This document shows, piece by piece, positions 56,926 through 64,000 of a stretch of DNA of 64,000 nucleotides. Each line of letters begins with the position of its first letter. Within the stretch, counting starts at the first letter, position 1. A program made the translations under genes and the position numbers. The DNA lies in contig JADANN010000108.1 in the NCBI GenBank assembly GCA_018806985.1, positions 2,480,001 through 2,544,000 on the forward strand, in the 5' to 3' direction. The stretch is from Angiostrongylus vasorum (taxonomy: Eukaryota; Nematoda; Chromadorea; Rhabditida; Metastrongylidae). The notes under the pieces are model-generated. The model saw only the letters and a list, made by a program, of their open reading frames with translations. It did not search any database and was not told the DNA's origin.

Positions 56926-57169
56926 AAATACTGGTGTCCGTAGTATGTATTGTCGGGGCATTTAAAATAAAAATAAATCATATAGTGGCATCCTATTTGA
57001 TCGAATAAAGGCTTAGAATGAAGCAGATGTTAAGGGATCTGAACGAAAACCTCCAATACCAAAGGTTGAACTCTACAGGAGTTGTGAGTTGTGTATTGCT
57101 GGAATTCACTAGTGCATTTGCCTCTGACCTTGCCATTGTTCCTTAGTGGCCATGTCGTTTTCATTACCG

Positions 57170-57400
57170 ATCGCTGATGTCGTAAGGCCATTCGGCATCA
57201 TCTTAGACGCATCGCGCCTCCGTCAAACAAAAAGTGCGCTGCGTGAAGATGGCAGGCATGAGAGAAATGGGATGAGAAAGAAAGAAAACAATATAGAAAT
57301 ATAGTTCTTGTCGATGTCGTGAAGCCATACGACATCACCATAGACCTATTACTCTTCCCTCAAACAAAAAACGCTCTATGGGAAGTCGACGAACGTGCAT
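57170..57400. repeat. Diverged tandem duplicate, about 140-bp period
   Basis: GATGTCGTAAGGCCATTCGG ... CCGTCAAACAAAAAGTGC and GATGTCGTGAAGCCATACG ... CCCTCAAACAAAAAACGC repeat the same layout. No reading frame recognised. Confidence 0.5.
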
Positions 57401-57599
57401 TAAGTGAAAAACGAAAGATAGAATACAAAGTGGAAATAAAGTCGAGTTCGTCAATGAGAACTGAGTTCCTTTCCTTAAGGATTTAAAAAAAATTAATACG
57501 ACGGACGCGATGATGAAAAACGGCTTCAGCTAAGCCAGAAAGAAGCACTTACTTGAAAATTTGAGAGCCTCATCTTCACAAATAAACGTGCCAGCTCTG

Positions 57600-57890
57600 C
57601 ACGATTTCCACTTGACTAGTAATTAGGGCGTTGGACGATTTTTGGCGTCACGACATACGCATCTTTGAGCTCTCTCCACATCTCCGTCACAAGCAGTCTT
57701 TGTTGCTCGTGGATGCGAAGGCGATTTGTAATCTTGCTGGTGGTCTGCTAGGAGGACGGCATTGGCTTTCGCCACAGGTTTACTCATAAGTGGGCTTCCG
57801 AATAGAAATGCCCAGTGGTCACAGCCTCATCCTGGTCAAAGCGCTTCTGCTGTTCGAAAGGCGTTGTGCAGCAAGGGATTCATCCTACAA
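57600..57890. repeat. Rep4-like, very degenerate
   Basis: CTTGTTGCTCGTGGATGCGA, GGGCTTCCGAATAGAAATG and AGGGATTCATCC recall Rep4 in order but differ heavily. Confidence 0.3.
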
Positions 57891-58197
57891 CATTTTCTTC
57901 CATTAGCAGCTCTATTTTGAGATCCTTTAAGAGGAGAATTAATCCATAATAAGTAGGTGGATTTATGTATAGATGAAATCGTATAGTATAGAGTTAAATT
58001 AGTAGAAAACTAAATACTAGCGACGGCTGTTTCTGAGACGAAATAAGAGTTGCTCTTTTTTAACCACGTATATTTTGGGAGTACAAATACTCATTCATTT
58101 TTTCATTATAGAAAGATGAATGTATCTACAAACCGATTTCGTTCAATCTTGATGGAAATGATAATTGTCGTTTTATTGTGGCTAATGAACCTTTCAG

Positions 58198-58560
58198 GAA
58201 AACGGGTAGTATAGTGCTAATCATCTCGTTCATTACATGGAGGGACCAATCGACCAAGGCACTGGTTCGACCTTCCCATGTGTCTATGAAGTCTCTCATC
58301 CCTCCAGGTTCGAGAATTTGGTACCAGAGTTCCCTCTAGTCCACGTAGGAACGCCTCAGTACGACTATCTGAGGATATCCAGCGAGAATTGACTCGAAAC
58401 AGCAACGGCATGCATAGAAAAAGGAAAAAAATCCTTAATCAGCAGCAGAAGCCACACGCAAAAAAAATTTGGATGGCCTTCGTGGATGGTAGATGTGAGG
58501 AAACGAATCATATGAATGAAGCGTTGGGATCCAGTGTGATATATGTGAGCTGGAGTCATG
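58198..58560 (+). repeat. SINE-B copy
   Basis: AACGGGTAGTATAGTGCTAA head, TGGTTCGACC box B, core CTCATCCCTCCAGG, GGTACCAGAG, and tail GGATGGCCTTCGTGGATGG. Confidence 0.65.
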
Positions 58561-59159
58561 TTAGATAAAATAATAAAATGAACCTTTGTGCATCGCCAAA
58601 TGAAGTATGTTCATTCGTGTGCCGTGCTTACCGTCTGTCCTCTACTCCGTCCAATTCGATGTATACTTAGAATTCTGAAATCTCACTCAGAGCATAGCTG
58701 TAAGCGCTTAACTCGAAACAGTGCTGTTCTGATATGGCGATGTTTCCACAATGCCAACCGCAGCTCAGAGTTCCTTTCAAACTCGTTCAATAAACAAGGA
58801 TATGGGAAACATGGGACATGTCGTCGTTCTTTGCTCTTGCAGCAATCATAATCACCTGGAAGTTTAACGTATGACCACTGCTCGCTGGCCAAGGATTTCC
58901 ACTATCAATCCCATGGTGAGGAATGGAATTGAATGTTGTAGTAGATCTAACACTTTTCTACACCAAGTACAACGGTTGAGGCCAAGAGAAACAGTGCTTG
59001 GCCCTCCAGTCAACGGTTCAGATAAAGCTGCGCTTCTAAGGATAGCTTTTGATATAGGCTAAACAGGATGCACGATGTGAAATTTTTGTATTGTATTTGT
59101 GACAATATTTTTAAAACGGAGATTAACAGTTTGATACAAAGTCTAGACTAGAAAAATAA

Positions 59160-59412
59160 AAGGATCAAGCTGGGTGTTCCATGCATTCGACTTCATTAAG
59201 CATCGTTTGAAGGTGATCGGATGTATATCTGGCCTTTACAATCACTCGCAGTAGCCTATTGATGTGTCGAGCCAGTGCTGCTATCTTCCCAGACAAGTCT
59301 GGTACCAATTTGCCGACCCCGGAGGGGTGGAAGGTTTAGTGGGCCAGAGGCAAGAGGATCTATTCCATGTGTGTTGCAGGACGCCTCCGACTACTGCGCC
59401 GCACGCGTCCTT
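59160..59412 (-). repeat. SINE-A copy, minus strand
   Basis: TTCCATGCATTCGACTTC, AAGCATCGTTTGAAGG, the core GTCTGGTACCAATTTGCC, and the head end ACTGCGCCGCACGCG. It abuts a small MITE-like inverted repeat. Confidence 0.72.
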
Positions 59413-59425
59413 ACTAACTCTAGAT

Positions 59426-59556
59426 ATGTGTTTAATTTGTTGAGTTACACGAGGTTGATAATAACACTAATTCGGCTGACGTTTCCACGTCTTCGTCTTC
59501 ATCAGAGATGAAACCTTATCAACCTTGTGCAAGCTCAACAATTCAAACACATGTTG
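59426..59556. mobile_element. Small MITE-like inverted repeat
   Basis: ATGTGTTTAATTTGTTGAG and its inverse near 59540 form arms of about 40 bp around a spacer with GACGTTTCCACGTCTTCG. Total 131 bp. Confidence 0.6.
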
Positions 59557-60219
59557 ATTTTTTCATGCCAAGGTTGTTAGAAAGCCGGTGAAAGTCGGTT
59601 TTTGATACAAGTCTGGATAATCGGATACTTCTGGATGTCGAACTGCTTATGCAGTATGAGAACCACCTCCAGTCATAGACACTCGAGCTGAAGAGCAATT
59701 CGATGTTTTATGACTAGGTCAGAGCAACCAGAAATTACCTATACCAAAAATTGTCTACCGTTCTGAAAGAGGGAACGTCAGTCGCACGATAGAAAACCTC
59801 TCCCCCATATACAATGGACTGCGAATAAGTGCTGACGGCTTGAGAACTTCTTGGCACAGTTAACTGAGCGCTCGAAAAAAACATTGCCCAAGCAGCAGAG
59901 TATTAAGGGATGTTGTGTTAGGACCCACTTCATTCGGGTATGGGAACCTTTTTGTGTATCCAACTATTAAGTAATATCTTGACGTATATGACTGGTACCT
60001 TGTTGCCATCCCTTATAAATTACTTCATTCAACAAATTCCGTCAAAGATATGCAATTACCGGCAAGTTCCTGTTACAGTACTCCATGTTTCCCTCTATTG
60101 AACTGTTTAATCTGACTTGGTCCAAGGTCAACTAGAGTGACAAGGTGTTTACAAATAGTTAAGGTGTGGAGAAGAAAACATGCGTTCATTTTAATAATTT
60201 TTTTTCATTTTATTTGACC

Positions 60220-60572
60220 CGTCTTCACGTCTACTTTGCGGGTCCCAGCACTTTCCACATTTGATTCGTCTCTGCGCATCCACTGTCCACGAAGATCTTC
60301 CAACTTTTACGTGTAGCTTCGATTGCTACTTGAGGATTTCCATTTCATCTTGAATGTCGTAGAATGCTGTTCGAGCAATTCTCCCTAGAGTCCTGAGATA
60401 GCAGAGCTGGAGCGTTTCCAATTGGATTGCAGAGACTGACTTTTCCGCAGACAAGTTCGGTGCCAATTTCCCGACCCCAGAGGGATGAGAGGCTTGGTTG
60501 GCGAAGGGCAGAATCGAACTAGCACCATGCTCATGATAACGGACATCACTACCACTGTGCTATCCGCCCCCT
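60220..60572 (-). repeat. SINE-B copy just downstream of rimb-1
   Basis: GACCCGTCTTCACGTCTAC, GCTACTTGAGGATTTCC, AATCGAACTAGCACC (box B) and GTGCTATCCGCCCCC (box A side). A complete copy whose head faces the rimb-1 poly(A) signal. Confidence 0.75.
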
Positions 60573-60627
60573 GTTCAATACAATTCCCCCTGAAATCTTG
60601 AGATAGCCGAGCTCAATTCCATAAATC

Positions 60628-60633
60628 TTTATT
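60628..60633 (-). terminator. rimb-1 polyadenylation signal (AATAAA)
   Basis: TTTATT on the plus strand reads AATAAA on the coding strand, 133 bases past the TGA. This spacing suits a short nematode 3' UTR. It lies just beyond a SINE-B copy. Confidence 0.6.
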
Positions 60634-60765
60634 AAATACTCTTCGGTACATAAACAATGTCGTCACATATATGGCGCAGTGAAGAACAGAAAGTAACAAA
60701 ATGAGATCACGCGGGTGAAAAAAAATCACAAAATAAAATGTAGAAATGCTGAGCGCTCAGATCGT

Positions 60766-60812
60766 TCATTTGGCTGATGTGAACACGTGGGCATCGGAGC
60801 CAGTCACTTCTT
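60766..60812 (-). CDS. rimb-1: rimb-1 last exon and stop
   Basis: A 47-nt exon after ttaattttcag. It joins as [15 protein letters not shown] and ends TGA at 60768-60766. The phase (1) matches the previous exon. Confidence 0.78.
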
Positions 60813-63800
60813 CTGAAAATTAACTGAACGTAGGCCAATTTAAAACATCAAGAAATGTTTAAATATTCCGATAACAGAGATACTGTAGGTGCTAAGATTT
60901 CCTTCGTGGGAAAAACCTTTGTACTTTAGAGCATGAGAATTTTCTTGCACATTCCAACTAGCGATAACCAGCCGTTGTTTTATAGCAGTAAATTTAATAA
61001 AAAAAAAGACGAAAACAGAAAATACGAGCAACAAGCGTAGGATTCCCAATTACCAATTTCAAATAGTGTAAACTGCTCTAGCATTTTTCCTAAGTCACCT
61101 TTCCCACGACTAGCAGGTTGTGTACCGACCTTAACAGACGTGTCTCCTTTCTTCACGGTGCTCGTCTTCCGCACACTCACTGAAGTCGACTTGCCGACGT
61201 CACTGGTCTTCTTGGCTGGTGTCTTTCCCGGAGCCGCTGCTGCAGACTTTTTCGTTGCTGGTTTCGTAGCAGTTGAAACCATAGATGAAGTCTGAGAAGT
61301 CTGTAAAGAATGTTTTTCGTTTTAGAAACAAAACGCGTTCTCCACAGTTTATGATAATGGATACGGGTATTTTAGCTAAATTGTAAAAGAGAGCTGCATA
61401 TATTTGAGCATGTTTCAGACCATGAAACCCAAGCCAATGTTAAATTTGCTGAACAATCCAACCTCTTCCAAAAAAATATGAAACAATCTCTACTGACGGC
61501 GTTAGGGGTTTTGCTATTATAGCTGTGAATATACAAGTTACAAAAGATGACGAAGAATGCCAGAAGACGAAAAGAAACCTGTCGAGCAGGCATAGTCTTC
61601 TTGGTCGCCATTGCCTGCGCATCCGAGAAAACGACACCTTTTCGCAACGGCTCTGTCGGTTGGGAAGGAGCGAGAGTGGTGAGCGGGGACGACTGGAAAT
61701 AAGGTCACAACTCAAGATAAACCTCGAAAATGGAAACAAAAAATAAAGTATTGTCGCTCTATCAGATAAAATGGAACCTAAATCGAAAATATCGCGTTAT
61801 GTGGGTGTAGCTGGGGAAAATACAGATTCTTCCACCTTTTACTCTCACCAAAAAGTTGAACCGCTTTGCATCGCACTTTTTTTCGAATAGCTTTGTTTCC
61901 CATAAAGAAAATTTGTTATTAGTAATTTCCACCTTTAAAAATGCCTTTTGTACCGTCCATCTTTTCTAGCTCATCAACGACCGTACTGGTTTCACGAAAA
62001 CTACTGATAAATTCTCGACAAGTTGAGCACATAGGGCTCAGGGCTAAATATGACACAAACAAGCATTGTAAAATTAAAAAAAACATTTTTGTCTTAAACT
62101 TATCTAAATTACAGGATTTGCAGAGGTTGTTAACACAATGAAAAATCTTTGAACTCTTAACGAGAGTGCGGCAACCGCCCACACCGATGGCGGATTTTTG
62201 AGCTCAGAAAGTCAGAATCTTATCATCGTAGAATAAAAAGAGAGTATATATTGCTGGCAGAGAACTGCAGATTTCAATGGTTTCAGTTAGCAATACTCGT
62301 CATAAGTAGAAACAGTTTTTCTAAGTTCATTTCAAAGACAACACACTTAAACAAACCATGAACTACCATCTATGACTCTTATGGTAGCGAAACTGCACAC
62401 AACAAAAAAATCTCACGACCACCTGTAAGAAATTTGAAGGAACGAGACCACGTAAGCCGTTCAGTTCACCCATGTAGAACCCATCATCATCCATTTCACC
62501 AAAAACCGTTATGATATCACCTTGTCGGAATGATAACTCGACCTGCAATAAAATGTAAGTCAACAGACGTAAAAGAAGAATGGAGTTCCACGCAATGTGC
62601 TCCTTGTTCGAGCTGACCTGCTCGGCGTCGACGTTCGGACTGAGCTGACGAGAATCGTAGTCGAACTTAGCGACCATTTTCCTCGTATGCACTCCGTTTA
62701 TACTATAGCACAACATTAGTTAATACAACATGCAAACAGAACTTTTATCTGATAGTCAACTAGTGTTGCCAAACAGCGTCAATTGACTCATTCACACCAT
62801 TCACATGAATGACAGATGGGATTCACTCACTCATTTTTAAACAAAAAAAAATCATATTCGCAGGATGAGTGATGTAGAGTTTAAAAAACAATTAGATTAG
62901 TAGAAGAGTTCGACAATAAAACGAGCAGCACTTACTCCGTTTCAGCAGGGCATGCCGCCTTGCACTCCAGCTTGACGTCCAGGCATAGCATAAAGTGGCT
63001 GCTGAGAAGAGGTGGGTTGCATTGCCGAGGCTGCCATTTGCATTTGACCTAGTTGATGAGCTACTTGTGATATCTGAGGTGCGTGTGCAGACGAGACCGG
63101 CTGCATTTGTGGTTCCAAAGGCATGGCCTGTCCACTTCCAGACGGTCCTACTGAACTAGGATCATATCGTGGCGGGTAGTACTCATAATGTCGGTCATCC
63201 CTATAACTATCGTCACGTCGATCACGTCGGAATTGTTCTTCTCTTGGGTATTCGTGTCGACGTTCATATTCTCGCCGTTCTTCTCTCCGTTCCTCTCTTC
63301 TGTCATCTCGCCTCTCATCTCGTCGATCATCTCTCCGTTCGTATTCACGCTCGCGTTCGTAGCCTCGCTCGCGGTATTTGTCGGGTCGGTACTCGGGTTC
63401 GTCTCGATACTCTCTGTGATAGTCTTCTCGCATTCCCCGTGGCTCTCGGATATCTCGTACCATTTCTCGATGATCCCTTGGTTCTCGTGCTTCCCATGGA
63501 TCCCTGACTTCCCGATATCGGTCGTCGTAGTCCCTGCGATGCTCATAGTCGCGTCCGTTGCTTCTGCGGTAACGATCACCTCTTGTAGCCGATGCCTCCC
63601 TTCTCTCCATTTCCCTCCGGTCCAGAGAAGCGAAATGGGAGGACGTGGGTGGCCTGTCGTGAATTCTTCGGTCGCCAGCATGGTCGTAGCTACGCGATTT
63701 CAAAGAGCCCCATCGCATTCTTCGGAGTGTCGGTTCCGCTGGCATTGCCTCCGTCCGAGTCCTTCTTGGCAGAAGATCGTCCTTTGCGATCTCTATCACC

Positions 63801-63877
63801 ATATTTGATGGTACCAGACCAACGCGATTTCCAATCTGCCCATGATAAAATCCATCAGCATCCACTTCACCGTAGAC
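60766..63877 (-). CDS. rimb-1: RIM-binding protein (rimb-1-like), C-terminal part (6 exons)
   Basis: The 3' part of a presynaptic active-zone scaffold. Exons, 5' to 3': 63877-62936, 62702-62618, 62542-62423, 61692-61579, 61300-61054, 60812-60766. Seen: the C-terminal half of an SH3 domain ([21 protein letters not shown]), a long Arg/Glu/Asp/Tyr-rich linker, a full SH3 domain ([51 protein letters not shown]), and a Lys/Ala/Thr-rich tail ending VFTSAK and TGA. Family knowledge: RIM-binding proteins use three SH3 domains to bind RIM and voltage-gated calcium channels at release sites. All phases join, except that exon 63877-62936 reaches a TGA unless one base of a GGG run is dropped. The N-terminal part lies beyond position 64000. 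Confidence 0.88.
61054..61300 (-). CDS. rimb-1: rimb-1 exon: Lys/Ala/Thr-rich tail
   Basis: A 247-nt exon, phase 0 in and phase 1 out, acceptor tctttacag, donor gtaatt. It encodes [18 protein letters not shown], then repeated K.PAKK, S.SVRKTS.VKK motifs and ends [14 protein letters not shown]. It is basic and probably disordered. Confidence 0.8.
61579..61692 (-). CDS. rimb-1: rimb-1 exon: tail region
   Basis: A 114-nt phase 0-0 exon, acceptor tatttccag, donor gtttct. It encodes [16 protein letters not shown], then [16 protein letters not shown] and TMPARQ. No domain; included because both phases and the Lys/Thr/Ala composition continue into the next exon. Confidence 0.72.
62423..62542 (-). 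CDS. rimb-1: rimb-1 exon: rest of the last SH3 domain
   Basis: A 120-nt phase 0-0 exon after tattgcag, donor gtggtc. It encodes [29 protein letters not shown] and [10 protein letters not shown]. The SH3 ligand-binding residues (acidic RT loop, G.VPSN.) are present. Confidence 0.9.
62618..62702 (-). CDS. rimb-1: rimb-1 exon: start of the last SH3 domain
   Basis: An 85-nt exon, phase 2 in and phase 0 out, acceptor gctatag, donor gtcagc. It encodes [20 protein letters not shown] then SPNVDAEQ, the ALYDY-like strand of the SH3 fold. Confidence 0.87.
62936..63877 (-). CDS. rimb-1: rimb-1 exon: SH3 end and charged linker, with an apparent 1-nt insertion near its 3' end
   Basis: Acceptor gttatag then [16 protein letters not shown], the second half of an SH3 domain. 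Next comes [20 protein letters not shown], then about 150 residues dominated by Arg, Glu, Asp and Tyr (many RDRR, ERRE, YRD repeats), then a Gln/Met/Ser/Pro-rich stretch. The frame ends GGMPC then TGA, 6 bases before a good donor (gtaagt). Removing one base of GGG (plus strand 62948-62950) gives GGMPAETD and the phase-2 exit that the next exon needs. Confidence 0.85.
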
Positions 63878-64000
63878 CTATAACATTTAACGGAGTCTTT
63901 CCAATAGTTCCAATTTTACACCTATTTCACTCATTTCCATTGCTTAGGATTAGTCCTTTCACTTCCCCCCTTATGATAACAGATCAAGTTGGTCAGATTA

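Noticed and set aside
63188..63808. A 206-codon plus-strand open frame
   Set aside because: It is the antisense of the Arg/Glu-rich rimb-1 linker; the composition follows from that codon usage.

Overview
This window looks like nuclear DNA of a clade V nematode, most likely a strongylid (hookworm-type) parasite. The evidence is short exons separated by repeat-rich introns, nematode-style TTTCAG-like acceptors, two orthologues of nematode genes, and many tRNA-derived SINEs, hairpin elements and an RTE-type retrotransposon. The species cannot be named from the sequence alone. There are no bacterial genes, operons or CRISPR arrays.

Two multi-exon genes could be supported, both on the minus strand and head to tail. 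(1) Positions 53342 down to 254, running off the left edge, carry the N-terminal part of a very large extracellular matrix receptor: signal peptide, five LDL-receptor class A-like modules, one atypical cysteine-rich module and about sixteen EGF-like modules in 25 exons. Five LDL-A modules followed by a long EGF array is the layout of nematode MUA-3, the fibrous-organelle (hemidesmosome) protein that anchors epidermis and muscle to cuticle. The vWFA, SEA, transmembrane and cytoplasmic parts must lie beyond position 1. (2) Positions 63877 down to 60766 carry the C-terminal part of a RIM-binding protein (rimb-1): the end of one SH3 domain, an extremely Arg/Glu/Asp-rich linker, a complete SH3 domain and a Lys/Ala/Thr-rich tail. 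A poly(A) signal lies near 60630. The 5' part lies beyond 64000.

The exon phases of both genes were traced by hand and join consistently, except at five places. At each of these a conserved domain is broken by exactly one extra base, and each extra base can be placed in a short homopolymer (near 1971, 17726, 29344, 31287 and 62948). Removing one base at each restores both the domain and the exon phase, which points to consensus errors in a draft assembly rather than to pseudogenes.

Everything else is intron or intergenic DNA full of mobile elements. SINE-A (about 270 bp, some twelve copies) and SINE-B (about 350 bp, some eight copies) both begin with a tRNA-like box A/box B head and share a central core. 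FB1 and FB2 are hairpin-forming inverted-repeat elements, twice seen as nested insertions with 12-bp flanking direct repeats. Rep4 is an unclassified family with five clear copies, all in one orientation. A degraded RTE-type non-LTR element lies at 34.9-38.5 kb, with a second fragment at 44.4 kb. Several smaller MITE-like inverted repeats and microsatellites complete the set.

Region by region: 0-9 kb dense mua-3 EGF exons; 8.9-13.9 kb an intron with nested hairpin elements; 13.9-31.3 kb widely spaced EGF exons with SINEs; 31.8-43.7 kb LDL-A exons 2-5 around an RTE copy; 43.7-53.2 kb a 9.5-kb first intron; 53.2-53.34 kb exon 1; 53.4-60.6 kb intergenic repeats; 60.6-63.9 kb rimb-1. Long stretches not listed as features were inspected and showed nothing recognisable.
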